A stretch of DNA of 64,000 nt from Cyanobium sp. FGCU6 (lineage in GTDB: Bacteria > Cyanobacteriota > Cyanobacteriia > PCC-6307 > Cyanobiaceae), in contig JANWUR010000004.1 of NCBI GenBank assembly GCA_024958655.1, forward strand, positions 165,898 to 229,897, given 5' to 3'. The notes under the pieces were generated by a model. It saw only the letters and a list, made by a program, of their open reading frames with translations. It was not told where the DNA came from and searched no databases. The position numbers and the translations under genes are program-made. Shown here piece by piece: positions 45,447 to 54,455 of this stretch (the first letter of the stretch is position 1; each line of letters begins with the position of its first letter).

Positions 45447-46531
45447 GCCGCCCGCTCCCCGCCATCGCCATCGAGATGGGCACGCCCGGCGGCCGTGAGC
45501 ATCCGCCCGCGGGACGTGCGCTGGAGGAAGCCGAGCTGCAGCAGGAACGGCTCCACCACCGTCTCCAGGGTGGTCGGGTCCTCGCCGAGGGCCGCGGCCA
45601 GCGTCTCCAGGCCCACCGGGCCGCCGCCATGACTCTCGAGCAGCAGGGTGAGAAGGCGTCGGTCGCTGGCATCGAGGCCGCGCCCATCGACGCGATGCAG
45701 GCGCAGGGCTTCATCCACCAGCTCCGGCCCGATCCGTCCGTGGCCAGCCACGGAGGCCACATCGCGCACACGGCGCAGGAGCCTGTTGGCGATGCGGGGG
45801 GTACCCCGGCAGCGACGCGCCACCTCGAGCGCAGCGGCGGGTTCCAGGTCGATCGCCAGCAGCGCCGCCGCCCGCTGCACGATCGCCTGCAGATCCTCCA
45901 GGTCGTAGAACTCCAGCCGCTGGATCAGCCCGAAGCGATCGCGCAGGGGCGAGCTGAGGGAACCGGCGCGGGTGGTGGCGCCCACCAGGGTGAAGGGCAC
46001 GATCGGCAGGCTGCGGGTGCGGGCGCCGGCGCCCTGGCCCACGGTGAGATCGAGCCGGAAATCCTCCATCGCCGGATAGAGGATCTCCTCCGCCACCCGG
46101 TTCAGGCGGTGAATCTCATCGATGAACAGCACCTCATGGGGCTGAAGGTTCACCAGCAGCCCCACGATGTCGCGGGGGCGCTCCAGCGCCGGCGCGCTGG
46201 TGATGCGGCAGCGCACCCCGAGCTCCTCCGCCAGCACCAGGGCCATGGTGGTCTTGCCGAGGCCGGGGGGGCCGTAGAGCAGCACGTGATCGAGGGCTTC
46301 GCCGCGAGCGCGGGTGGCCTCCACGGCGATGCGCAGCACCTGCTTGAGCTCCCGCTGGCCGATGTAGTCGTCCAGCCGGCGGGGGCGGAGGGAGTCCTCG
46401 CGGCCGCCGGGATCGCAGGCCGTGGGATCGACCAGCCGGGGTTCCGGCCCCGGGGCCGGTGGGGCCGCGGCGGGAGAGGGGCGGCGCCTGGGTGCGGAAC
46501 CGCTCCGATCACCGGATGGAACGATGGCCAT
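45443..46531 (-). CDS. ruvB: Holliday junction branch migration DNA helicase RuvB
   Basis: Hexameric AAA+ motor that moves Holliday junctions with RuvA. The 362-residue protein has Walker [16 protein letters not shown], Walker [13 protein letters not shown], sensor [18 protein letters not shown] and the C-terminal winged helix ending [18 protein letters not shown]. An N-terminal Pro/Ser/Ala-rich extension of about 35 residues is longer than in E. coli. Divergent from smpB with 110 nt between. Confidence 0.97.
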   Translation of the reverse strand: MAIVPSGDRSGSAPRRRPSPAAAPPAPGPEPRLVDPTACDPGGREDSLRPRRLDDYIGQRELKQVLRIAVEATRARGEALDHVLLYGPPGLGKTTMALVLAEELGVRCRITSAPALERPRDIVGLLVNLQPHEVLFIDEIHRLNRVAEEILYPAMEDFRLDLTVGQGAGARTRSLPIVPFTLVGATTRAGSLSSPLRDRFGLIQRLEFYDLEDLQAIVQRAAALLAIDLEPAAALEVARRCRGTPRIANRLLRRVRDVASVAGHGRIGPELVDEALRLHRVDGRGLDASDRRLLTLLLESHGGGPVGLETLAAALGEDPTTLETVVEPFLLQLGFLQRTSRGRMLTAAGRAHLDGDGGERAA

Positions 46532-46641
46532 GGGGCAACCTTACGGGCGGGGGGCGGTCTTCGCGATCCGGCCCACCCAGGCCCGGCTTCGCCGCGGGGT
46601 GGTCTGGGTAGCCTCCTTGCGGCGGCCGACGGAATCGAACC

Positions 46642-47139
46642 ATGGCGAAGGGGCCCGGCAGACGGGGGGGGAGCACGACAACCGATCCGGCGAACCGGCT
46701 GCTGGCCGACAACCGCTTCGCCCGCCACCAGTACGAGATTCTCGAAACCCTTGAAACGGGCATCGAACTGCTGGGAACGGAAGTGAAGTCGATCCGGGCG
46801 GGGCAGGTGAACCTGCGCGATGGCTTCTGCCTGATCCGTGGCGGCGAACTGCTGCTGCACAACGTGCACATCTCGCCCCACAGCCACGCCGGACGCTTCT
46901 TCAACCACGACCCGCTGCGGGTTCGCAAGCTGCTGGCCCATCGGACGGAGATCGAGCGGCTGCGCGTCGCCCTGGAGCAGAAGGGACTCACCCTGATCCC
47001 CCTCAACCTCCATCTCAAGGGCTCCTGGATCAAGATGACCCTCGGGCTCGGCAAGGGCCGCAAGCTGCACGACAAGCGCCACGAGGAGAAGCGCAAGCAG
47101 GAGATGAAGGATGCGCGGGCGGCGATCGCCCGGCTCTGA
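46642..47139 (+). CDS. smpB: SsrA-binding protein
   Basis: Binds tmRNA and delivers it to stalled ribosomes in trans-translation. The 165-residue protein has [37 protein letters not shown] and [11 protein letters not shown], then the basic C-terminal tail [20 protein letters not shown]. The ATG at 46642 gives [10 protein letters not shown]. It converges on the kinase-like gene with 23 nt between. The tmRNA gene itself is not in the window. Confidence 0.97.
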   Translation: MAKGPGRRGGSTTTDPANRLLADNRFARHQYEILETLETGIELLGTEVKSIRAGQVNLRDGFCLIRGGELLLHNVHISPHSHAGRFFNHDPLRVRKLLAHRTEIERLRVALEQKGLTLIPLNLHLKGSWIKMTLGLGKGRKLHDKRHEEKRKQEMKDARAAIARL

Positions 47140-47162
47140 AGCTCAGCGGCGGCCGCCGCGCC

Positions 47163-49265
47163 TCAGGGCGGTGAAGCGGGCGCAGCCGGGGGCTCCGGGG
47201 CGGAGGAAGGCGGCGATGTCTCGGCTGCCGGTGGGGTGCCTGGAGTAGCGGGCGGCTCTTCGGCCTCCGGCGGAGGTGCCGGGGGTTCGCCGGGCACAGG
47301 AGGTGGCGGAACCGCCGGAGGGGCTGGTGGATCGGCCCGCAGCGACAGGCTGATCCGGGCCGGTGCCACCCCCTCGTTGGCCACCAGCAGCTGCACCGGG
47401 GATGCCGGCTGCGCCCCCAGGCTCACCACCCTCAGGGGGCCCTTGCCCTCGAGCGGGCGTCCATCAGCCGCGAAGACGCTCATCTGCAGCAGCGGCGTGC
47501 CGTTCACCCCTAGAGCCAGGGCATGGCCAGGCGGCAGACGGATCGCGAACAGGCGGGCACCGTTGGCCGGCACATCGGCGGAGACCAGCTGGTTGGTGCG
47601 CGAGGGGACCTCGATGGTCTCGATCCGCACATTCTCCAGGGTCTGCTCCGCCGCCGCATACCACAGCTGGCGGAAGGGCTCCTCGGGCATTGCGCCCCCC
47701 CGCCGGCCGGGCAGCAGATTCTGGGCGCTGTCGGACACCAGCTGGCGCAGCACGTCCGCGCTCAGTCCCTGACTCTCCAGCGCCTTTCGGCGCCGATCCC
47801 AGTCGGCAGCACTGAAGCTGCCGAGGCGCTGCCGCAGGGGAAGGGGCAGCTGCTCCACACGGGCCAGCCACTCCTCTGCCAGATCGTTCCACACCTTGCG
47901 CAGCGGAGCGTCCTCGAGGGCATCGCTGGGCAGCCGCCCCCTGCGCTCGGGGTACTGGGCCAGCAGGCTGGCGTCCACCAGACGGAGGAACCAGCCACGA
48001 TCGATCTGCATCGCCCGCAGCCGGTTCAGCAGCTGCTGGCGCTGATCCACCTCCGCCGGCGGCAGGCTGCTGGGCAGTTCGGTGCTGGTCTCCGGTCCGG
48101 GAGCAGGCACCCTGCCGCGGCCGAGCCACCACCAGCCCAGGCCGGTGCCGGCGATGGCCGACAGCACCAGGGCGATCAGCACGGGCCAGAGCCCCCCCTC
48201 AGCGGCCTCCTCCTTCTCCAGATAGCGGGGCCGTGGTGGGGGCGCTTCCACCGGCGCGGTGGCGGTGGCGATGGCGGGCTGGACCGCCGGCGGGTCCTGT
48301 TCGACGGCAGGGACCGGATCCTCAGGCACATCCCGCGGCGGGGGGGCCGTGGTCGCCTGCTCGGCAGGCTCAGGGGGGGAGGCCGCCGGGGGCTGCTCCG
48401 CCGGCGGCGCGGGCGGCGGCGGCGGCGGCGGGACCAGCATCACGGTGCGATCGGCCCGGGGCACCGGCCCCGTGCTCTCGGGCATCTCCAGCTGCTGGAA
48501 CGCCACCAGGGCCTGACCAGCGGAGGCGAAGCGGCGGGCAGGGTCCGAGCTCAGCAGCCGTGCGATCCGCTCCCGCAAGGCCGGCTCATCCTCAAGGGCG
48601 GTGGGCCAGCGCCAGTCGAGCGACACCGGATCGAGCAGGGCCGCCGGCTCGTCGCCGCTCAGCAGCACCAGAGCCACCACCCCCAGGGCATGGAGATCCA
48701 TCCAGGGCTGGGCCGGTTCGCCGCGGCCGAGTTCGGGCGGGGCGTAGCCGGGCGTGGCCCCCAGGGGCCCGACTCCATCGCTGCCGCGCACCAGGCCGAA
48801 ATCGAGCAGCACCGGCAGCCCGTCGCTGTCGCGTCGCAGCAGATTGGCCGGACTCAGATCGCCATGGAGCAGGTCCTGACTGTGGAGGGCCGCCAGCACC
48901 GGCAGCAGCTGGCGCAACAGCAGCAGCACCTCGCCGGCGCCGAACACCAGCTGACGCTCCCGGCGGGCCGCCAGCAGCTCGCCGTAGGTGCGCCCCCCCT
49001 GCCAGTCGCGCACCAGCCAGAGCTGATCGTCGTCGGGGATGGCGGCGCCGATCCGCGGCACCTGCGGATGGAGCACGCCCTGGAGCCGGACCCAGAGCTC
49101 CCGGGCCCGGGCCTGGTCCTGCTCGGGCGAGACGCAGCGCAGGGCCACAGGTGTCTCGCCTGCCAGCAGGTCGCGGGCCAGCCAGAGCGGGCCCTGATCC
49201 TCCGCCTCCCCCAACCGCCGCTCCAGCCGGTAGCGACCTCCGACCACATGGCCGGGCTCAGGCAT
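47163..49265 (-). CDS. Protein-kinase-like membrane protein with substituted catalytic lysines
   Basis: Encodes 700 residues from the ATG at 49265 (a GTG at 49280 is also possible). The N-terminal 270 residues have a Ser/Thr-kinase fold: HGDLSPANLL at 134-143 (Asp136, Asn141 kept), DFG at 155-157 and GYAPPE near 173-178. The usual ATP-binding Lys is Arg43 (VALR instead of VAIK) and the catalytic-loop Lys is Ser138, so activity is doubtful. A Pro/Ala-rich linker (about 280-355), one membrane helix near 357-382 and a helical-to-beta extracytoplasmic domain ending in another Pro-rich tail follow. It lies immediately downstream of cysK on the same strand. Confidence 0.88.
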   Translation of the reverse strand: MPEPGHVVGGRYRLERRLGEAEDQGPLWLARDLLAGETPVALRCVSPEQDQARARELWVRLQGVLHPQVPRIGAAIPDDDQLWLVRDWQGGRTYGELLAARRERQLVFGAGEVLLLLRQLLPVLAALHSQDLLHGDLSPANLLRRDSDGLPVLLDFGLVRGSDGVGPLGATPGYAPPELGRGEPAQPWMDLHALGVVALVLLSGDEPAALLDPVSLDWRWPTALEDEPALRERIARLLSSDPARRFASAGQALVAFQQLEMPESTGPVPRADRTVMLVPPPPPPPAPPAEQPPAASPPEPAEQATTAPPPRDVPEDPVPAVEQDPPAVQPAIATATAPVEAPPPRPRYLEKEEAAEGGLWPVLIALVLSAIAGTGLGWWWLGRGRVPAPGPETSTELPSSLPPAEVDQRQQLLNRLRAMQIDRGWFLRLVDASLLAQYPERRGRLPSDALEDAPLRKVWNDLAEEWLARVEQLPLPLRQRLGSFSAADWDRRRKALESQGLSADVLRQLVSDSAQNLLPGRRGGAMPEEPFRQLWYAAAEQTLENVRIETIEVPSRTNQLVSADVPANGARLFAIRLPPGHALALGVNGTPLLQMSVFAADGRPLEGKGPLRVVSLGAQPASPVQLLVANEGVAPARISLSLRADPPAPPAVPPPPVPGEPPAPPPEAEEPPATPGTPPAAETSPPSSAPEPPAAPASPP

Positions 49266-49281
49266 CGAAGAGGTGCTCACC

Positions 49282-50301
49282 TCAGCCCCGCTCCGCACGG
49301 ACGGGCTGGCTCAGCCCCCGGCCCGCCAGCCACTCATGGTCATAAAGACGGGAGCGATAGCGGTCGCCCCCGTCGCAGAGCACGGTCACGATGCGGTGAC
49401 CGGGGCCCAGCCGCCGGGCGGTCTCCACCGCCGCCGCCACGTTGATCCCCACCGATCCCCCCATGAACAGCCCCTCCTGCCACAGCAGCCGGTAGATCGT
49501 GTCGAGAGCGGTCTGGTCGTCGATGCGCACGGCATCGTCGATCGGCGCTCCCTCGAGATTCGCCGTGACCCTGCTGTTGCCGATGCCCTCGGTCACGGAG
49601 CTGCCTTCGCTCACCAGCTGGCCGGTGGTGGCCCAGGCATGGAGGGCACTGCCATGGGGGTCGGCCAGCACGCAGCGCACCCGCTCATTGCGCTCCTTGA
49701 GAAACAGGGCCGTTCCGGCGTAGGTGCCACCGGTGCCGGTGGCCGCCACCCAGGCATCCAGCCTCCTTTCGCACTGCTCCCAGATCTCGGGCCCGGTGCT
49801 GGCGTAGTGGGCCCGGCGGTTGGCCAGGTTGTCGAACTGGTTGGCCCACACCGCACCGGGCGTCTCGGCGGCGATCCGCCCGGAGAGCTTCACGTAGTTG
49901 TCGGGATGGGCGTAGGGCACCGCTGGCACCGTGCGCACCTCGGCGCCAAGGCTGCGCAGCAGGCCGATCTTCTCGGCCGACTGGGTGTCGGGGATGACGA
50001 TCAGGCAGCGGTAGCCGCGGGCATTGCAGAGATGGGCCAGGCCGATGCCGGTGTTCCCTGCCGTGCCCTCCACCACCGTGCCACCGGGGCGGAGTTCGCC
50101 GGAGGCCTCCGCCTCCTGGAGGATGCCGAGGGCGGCGCGGTCTTTGACCGAACCACCGGGGTTCATGAACTCAGCCTTGCCAAGGATCTCGCAGCCCGTG
50201 AGCTCGCTGAGCGCCCTCAGCCGGATCAGGGGGGTGTGCCCCACGGCCCCGGTGAAACCTTCGGTGATGCCGGAGCGGATCGCTGCGGTGCTGGCGCTCA
50301 T
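49282..50301 (-). CDS. cysK: Cysteine synthase A (PLP-dependent)
   Basis: Makes cysteine from O-acetylserine and sulfide. The 339-residue protein has the cofactor lysine in PGGSVKDRAA, the substrate loop EGTAGNTGIGLA (Thr-Ala where E. coli CysK has Thr-Ser), and the phosphate-binding GTGGTYAGT. The Thr-Ala loop is typical of a subgroup of cysteine synthases related to fungal mitochondrial forms. It starts 82 nt from the divergent egtB, and its stop lies 16 nt upstream of the kinase-like gene's start codon, so both may share a transcript. Confidence 0.93.
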   Translation of the reverse strand: MSASTAAIRSGITEGFTGAVGHTPLIRLRALSELTGCEILGKAEFMNPGGSVKDRAALGILQEAEASGELRPGGTVVEGTAGNTGIGLAHLCNARGYRCLIVIPDTQSAEKIGLLRSLGAEVRTVPAVPYAHPDNYVKLSGRIAAETPGAVWANQFDNLANRRAHYASTGPEIWEQCERRLDAWVAATGTGGTYAGTALFLKERNERVRCVLADPHGSALHAWATTGQLVSEGSSVTEGIGNSRVTANLEGAPIDDAVRIDDQTALDTIYRLLWQEGLFMGGSVGINVAAAVETARRLGPGHRIVTVLCDGGDRYRSRLYDHEWLAGRGLSQPVRAERG

Positions 50302-50383
50302 GCCGCTGGCCTGCTGGTGCGTCGGTTGGTGGGCGGATCGTAGGGAACTTGCCTAAGGTCGGCCCGAGCGGGAAGGCAGCGGC

Positions 50384-51631
50384 ATGGGCTCCTCGGCTGA
50401 ACCTCGGCTGCGCCCCACCCCCCTGCACGAGGGCCTGCACCGGCGCCTGCACGCTGTCCGCCAGCGGACCGAGGCCCTGATCGCCGCCCTGGAGCCGGAG
50501 GATCTCTGTCTGCAGGGCATGGCCGACGCCAGCCCGCCGAAGTGGCACCTGGGGCACACCACCTGGTTCTTCGAGGCCTTCCTGCTCGAGCCCCACCTGA
50601 CGGGCTGGCGGGTGGAAGACCGGCGATGGGGCTATCTGTTCAATTCGTACTACGACGCCGTCGGCGAGCGACACCCCCGGCCTGATCGCGGCTTGCTGAC
50701 GCGACCGCCGATCGCGGCCGTTCTCGCCTGGCGGCGCCGCGTCGACGCGGGCCTGGCGACGCTCCTGCACGATCTTCCCCACCGGCCCCAGGCCGAGGCC
50801 GACGCGCTGGCCGCCCTGGTGGAGCTGGGCCTGCAGCACGAGCAGCAGCACCAGGAGCTGCTGCTGATGGATCTGCTGGACGGGTTCTCCCGCAATCCCC
50901 TGGAACCCGCGGCGGACCCTGGCCCGCAGGGAGCGGAGGCGCAATGGACGCGGCTCATCGGCCACGTGCCTGCGACGCGGGGCTGGACGAGCCACCCGGG
51001 TGGACTGGTGTCCATCGGCCATGACCTGGACGATCCCGGCTTCCACTTCGACAACGAGGCTCCCCGGCACCGGGTGTGGCTGGAGCCGTTCGAGCTGGCC
51101 GACGCCCTGGTCAGCAACGCGGCGTACGCCGCCTTCATCGCTGACGGCGGCTACAGCCGGCCGGAGCTGTGGATGAGTGAGGGCTGGGCGCTGGTGCAGG
51201 CCCGCCGCTGGCAGGCTCCCCGCTACTGGCGGGGCGAGGCGGAGTTCACCCTGGCCGGCCTGCGGCCGCGGCCGGCCGAGGCGCCGGTGCGGCACCTGAG
51301 CTGGTTCGAGGCCGACGCCTACGCCCGCTGGGCCGGGGCCCGGCTGCCGAGCGAAGCCGAATGGGAGCTGGCGGCCACCAGCTCCGCGGGGCTGGCGATG
51401 GCCTTCGGTCTGCTGTGGCAGTGGACCGCCAGTCCCTACCGTCCCTATCCGGGCTTCGAGCCGACGCCCGGCGCTGTAGGGGAGTACAACGGCAAGTTCA
51501 TGACCTCCCAGTTCGTGCTGCGCGGCAGCAGCTTCCTCACACCGGCGGACCACTGCCGAAGCACCTACCGCAACTTCTTCCCGCCCGCGAGCCGCTGGAT
51601 GGCCGCCGGCCTGCGCCTGGCACGGGGATGA
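50384..51631 (+). CDS. egtB: Ergothioneine biosynthesis protein EgtB (hercynine oxidase)
   Basis: Non-heme iron enzyme forming the C-S bond between hercynine and a thiol donor. The 415-residue protein has the N-terminal DinB-like metal site WHLGHTTWF (His55) with HEQQHQE at 152-158 (His152, His156), giving the three-His iron set. The C-terminal formylglycine-generating-enzyme-like domain includes HLSWFEADAYARWAGARLP and RGSSFLTP. It is followed by egtD with a 4-nt overlap. No egtA or egtC is adjacent, so the thiol donor may be cysteine rather than gamma-glutamylcysteine; this is inference. Confidence 0.94.
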   Translation: MGSSAEPRLRPTPLHEGLHRRLHAVRQRTEALIAALEPEDLCLQGMADASPPKWHLGHTTWFFEAFLLEPHLTGWRVEDRRWGYLFNSYYDAVGERHPRPDRGLLTRPPIAAVLAWRRRVDAGLATLLHDLPHRPQAEADALAALVELGLQHEQQHQELLLMDLLDGFSRNPLEPAADPGPQGAEAQWTRLIGHVPATRGWTSHPGGLVSIGHDLDDPGFHFDNEAPRHRVWLEPFELADALVSNAAYAAFIADGGYSRPELWMSEGWALVQARRWQAPRYWRGEAEFTLAGLRPRPAEAPVRHLSWFEADAYARWAGARLPSEAEWELAATSSAGLAMAFGLLWQWTASPYRPYPGFEPTPGAVGEYNGKFMTSQFVLRGSSFLTPADHCRSTYRNFFPPASRWMAAGLRLARG

Positions 51632-52611
51632 GACGCCAGCAGCTGATCGATCTGCACCCCCAGCCGGCGGACATGGCGCAGTTGGTGAGCGAGGGCATGG
51701 CCTCGGACCCCAGGCGGCTGCCGGCCTGGCTGCTCTACGACGCCGAGGGCTCCCGGCTGTTCGAGGCGATCGGCGAGCAACCGGAATACGGCCTCACCCG
51801 CATCGAAACCGCCCTGCTGGAGGCGCGGTCACCGGAGCTGGCGGCGGCCCTGGGGCCCGGCGTGCTGGTGGAATTCGGCGCCGGCAACGCCCGCAAGGTG
51901 GGGCCGCTGCTCACGGCCCTGCGCCCGGCGGCCTACGTGGCCCTCGACATCAGCGGCAACCACCTCGATGCGGCCTGTCGCGCTCTGCAGGAGCGTCACC
52001 CGAGTGTGCCGGTGCTGGGCATCTGCTGCGACTACACCCGACTGGAGGAGCTGCCGCCCCACCCTCTGCTGAACGGACAGCGGTTGCTGGGGTTCTACCC
52101 CGGTGGTTCGCTGGGCAACTTCGATCCGCCGGAGGCTCGCCTGCTGCTGCGGCAGTTCGCCCGGCTGCTCGGCCGGGACGGTCGGCTGCTGATCGGCATC
52201 GACCAGCCCAAGGCGGTGGATCGCCTGGAAGCGGCCTACGACGACCGGGCCGGCATCTCGGCAGCCTTCGCCCTCAACCTGCTCAGGCGGCTGAACCGGG
52301 ATCTGGCAGGCGACTTCGATCCAGCCGCCTTCCGCTACCGGGCCCGCTGGCAGCCGGATCGCTCCCGCATCGAGATGGCCCTGGTGAGCCGCAGGCCCCA
52401 GCAGGTGCGCCTGGCGGGCCGCACCTGGATGTTCGCCGAGGGTGAGCCTCTGATCACCGAATACAGCTACAAGTACACAGCCGCGGCCTTCCTGCAGCTG
52501 GCCGGCGAGGCCGGTTGGCACGGGACCGCCCGCTGGTCGGATCCGGCGGGGGATCTGTCGCTGCATCTGCTGCGACAGGCAGACTCGGAAGCAGCACCGG
52601 ACAGGCGATGA
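51628..52611 (+). CDS. egtD: L-histidine N-alpha-trimethyltransferase (EgtD)
   Basis: Methylates histidine three times with S-adenosylmethionine to make hercynine, the substrate of EgtB. The 327-residue protein shows the Rossmann SAM site VEFGAGNARKVGPLL, YVALDISGNHL, and the GFYPGGSLGNF motif specific to EgtD, followed by the LIGIDQPKAVDRLEAAYDD substrate region. The ATG at 51628 overlaps the egtB stop (ATGA). It ends with another 4-nt overlap with the next gene, so the operon is translationally coupled throughout. Confidence 0.95.
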   Translation: MRRQQLIDLHPQPADMAQLVSEGMASDPRRLPAWLLYDAEGSRLFEAIGEQPEYGLTRIETALLEARSPELAAALGPGVLVEFGAGNARKVGPLLTALRPAAYVALDISGNHLDAACRALQERHPSVPVLGICCDYTRLEELPPHPLLNGQRLLGFYPGGSLGNFDPPEARLLLRQFARLLGRDGRLLIGIDQPKAVDRLEAAYDDRAGISAAFALNLLRRLNRDLAGDFDPAAFRYRARWQPDRSRIEMALVSRRPQQVRLAGRTWMFAEGEPLITEYSYKYTAAAFLQLAGEAGWHGTARWSDPAGDLSLHLLRQADSEAAPDRR

Positions 52612-52844
52612 GCAGGGACGACCAGCGAAGGGCGATGCGCAAGGTGCGCGAGGGTCTGATCGCCGAACTCGAGGAGCTCTACCGCCAGGCGTTCGATCGG
52701 ATCGGCGACCAGGACCTGGGCGAGGGTGCCATCGCGCGGCTCACCCAGCTGCTGCTTCGCTCCCGCGAGGCGGCGATCACGCCGCTGCAGGAGGAGATCG
52801 AGGCCCCGCTGATCACCCGCGCCCCGGGGGAGGCCGCACCATGA
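52608..52844 (+). CDS. Small ergothioneine-operon protein (hercynine metabolism small protein type)
   Basis: Encodes 78 residues, largely helical and charged: MSRDDQRRAMRKVREGLIAE, then ELEELYRQAFDRIGDQDLGE and LLLRSREAAITPLQEEIE. No cysteine, membrane segment or signal peptide. The start overlaps the egtD stop by 4 nt and the end overlaps the next gene by 4 nt. I know a small protein of this kind from egtBD operons of picocyanobacteria; its function is not known to me. A role in hercynine or ergothioneine metabolism is inferred only from its fixed position. Confidence 0.85.
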   Translation: MSRDDQRRAMRKVREGLIAELEELYRQAFDRIGDQDLGEGAIARLTQLLLRSREAAITPLQEEIEAPLITRAPGEAAP

Positions 52845-53326
52845 GTGGAGGCAGCTGGCTCGACGAGCTGGAGGCGCGGCTCGACACCGCCCTGCAGTCG
52901 TTCCTGCGCTCGAATCCTGCCCAGGAGGCCCTCCTGGCCGAGGAGGAGGCCCGCGAGCGCCAGCGGAACCTGCGCCGCTCCCGGCTGGAGCTGCGCCAGG
53001 AGGCCGAGCTGCAGCGCCAGGGGCTGCTGCGGCTGGCCGGCGAGATCCGCCAGTGGCAGGACCGGGTGGAACGGGCCCGCGCGGCCGGCGCCGACGAGCT
53101 GGCCCGGCGCGCCAGCGACCACGTGGCCACCCTGATGGAGCAGGGCCGCAGCCGCTGGCAGACGCTGGGGGAACTGGGGGAGCGGTTCGTGGCCGTGGAA
53201 CGGGACCTGGCCGACCTGGCCGCACCGCCTGCAACCCGCCCGGCCGGAGGCGGCCTCGATGCCGACTGGGCCCGCTTCGAAGCCGAACAGGAGCTGGAGG
53301 AGCTGCGCCGGCGCCTGCAGCGCTGA
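52841..53326 (+). CDS. Coiled-coil ergothioneine-operon protein (TIGR04376-like)
   Basis: Encodes 161 residues, strongly helical with long charged coiled-coil stretches: EALLAEEEARERQRNLRRSR, LELRQEAELQRQGLLRLAGE and RASDHVATLMEQGRSRWQTL. A Gly/Ala/Pro linker is near 125-137, and the acidic helical end is RFEAEQELEELRRRLQR. It matches what I recall of the TIGR04376 family found in cyanobacterial egtBD operons. Start overlaps the small protein by 4 nt. No enzyme motif. It could be a scaffold or a PspA-like membrane-associated protein, by inference. Confidence 0.83.
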   Translation: MSGGSWLDELEARLDTALQSFLRSNPAQEALLAEEEARERQRNLRRSRLELRQEAELQRQGLLRLAGEIRQWQDRVERARAAGADELARRASDHVATLMEQGRSRWQTLGELGERFVAVERDLADLAAPPATRPAGGGLDADWARFEAEQELEELRRRLQR

Positions 53327-53335
53327 TCGGCGCCG

Positions 53336-54133
53336 ATGGAATTCCTGCTCTCGAAGCTGCTGCCGATCGCGGTCTACCCCCTCGGCCTGGCCCTTCTGCT
53401 TCAGATCGCGGGGCTGGCGGCCGGCCGCCGCCGTGGCGGACACTGGCTGAGCGCCACGGGCCTGGCCCTGCTCTGGGTGGCGGCGATGCCGCTCACAGCC
53501 CGGCTGCTGATCCGGCAGCTGGAGGAGCAGGCGAGCGGGCTCACCCCCGATCCCCTGCCCCGGGCGGACGCGGTGCTCGTGCTGGGCGGAGGCCTGCGGC
53601 CGGCGCTGCCCCCCCGCCGCGGCGTGGAGGTGAACGAGGCCGGCGACCGACTGCTCACCGGCGTGGCCCTGGTGCGGCGCGGGCTGGCACCGGTGCTTGT
53701 GGTGTCGGGCGGCCGGGTGGGGTTCACCGCCGGTGACGCGGCAGCCAGCGAGGCGGCCACCGCCGCACGGCTGGCGGAGGAGCTCGGCGTCCCCGCCCAG
53801 CGGATCCTGCGCAGCGACACCCCCCGCAACACCGGCGAGGAGGCGGAGGCGATCGATCGGTTGGCCCGATCCCGGGGCTGGCGATCGCTGCTGCTGGTGA
53901 CCAGCGCCAGCCATCTCCCGCGATCGCTCGCCACCTTCGAGCGACGCACCCGGCTGCAGATCACCCCGGTGGCCACCGATTTCCTTCTGCCCGCCCGCAA
54001 CGCCTACGGCACACCGACCCCTTCAAGCCTGGCCCTGGATCTGCTGCCGTCGGCCTCAGCGCTCGAGCTCACCACCCAGATGCTGAAGGAGCATCTGGGA
54101 CGACTGGCCTACCGCTGGCGCGGCTGGGAATGA
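53336..54133 (+). CDS. YdcF/SanA-type membrane protein (DUF218)
   Basis: Encodes 265 residues with two N-terminal membrane helices (LLPIAVYPLGLALLLQIAGL and WLSATGLALLWVAAMPLT) and the DUF218 domain: ADAVLVLGGGLRP, PVLVVSGGRV, SDTPRNTGEEAEA and LLVTSASHLPRSLATF. The family is linked to envelope and peptidoglycan-related barrier functions, but the reaction is unclear. It lies 9 nt after the coiled-coil protein, so it may extend the ergothioneine operon. Confidence 0.92.
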   Translation: MEFLLSKLLPIAVYPLGLALLLQIAGLAAGRRRGGHWLSATGLALLWVAAMPLTARLLIRQLEEQASGLTPDPLPRADAVLVLGGGLRPALPPRRGVEVNEAGDRLLTGVALVRRGLAPVLVVSGGRVGFTAGDAAASEAATAARLAEELGVPAQRILRSDTPRNTGEEAEAIDRLARSRGWRSLLLVTSASHLPRSLATFERRTRLQITPVATDFLLPARNAYGTPTPSSLALDLLPSASALELTTQMLKEHLGRLAYRWRGWE

Positions 54134-54149
54134 CGGGCGGGGATGCGGC

Positions 54150-54413
54150 TCACTTCTTGGGGGCCGGCGGCACCAGGCTGACCCCCTCCGGGGGCGGGGT
54201 GGGATCGGGGTCGGCGATCAGCATGTGCTGCAGCACGATCTCGGGACGCTCACTGTCGCGCCAGCGGATCCGGTAGGCGGGCATCTTGGTGCCGCGGCTG
54301 GTGGTCTGCTCAACGGGCTCCATCACCCAACCCCGGCGTGAACGCCCCTGGGGGTTGCGCTTCACCACCGGATCGGCGTGTTTGAAGCGAAAACCGACGC
54401 GCTCGCCGCTCAT
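54150..54413 (-). CDS. Small basic hypothetical protein
   Basis: Encodes 87 residues, basic in the first half (FRFKHADPVVKRNPQGRSRR) with a Pro-rich C-terminal end (PDPTPPPEG). No membrane segment. It converges on the DUF218 gene with 16 nt between and is 42 nt downstream of lysS on the same strand. I recognise no family; a conserved small protein of this kind could bind nucleic acid, by its charge only. Confidence 0.65.
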   Translation of the reverse strand: MSGERVGFRFKHADPVVKRNPQGRSRRGWVMEPVEQTTSRGTKMPAYRIRWRDSERPEIVLQHMLIADPDPTPPPEGVSLVPPAPKK

Positions 54414-54455
54414 GTGAAGGGGGACCCCAGGGAGGGAAAGTACCTACGACAGCAA

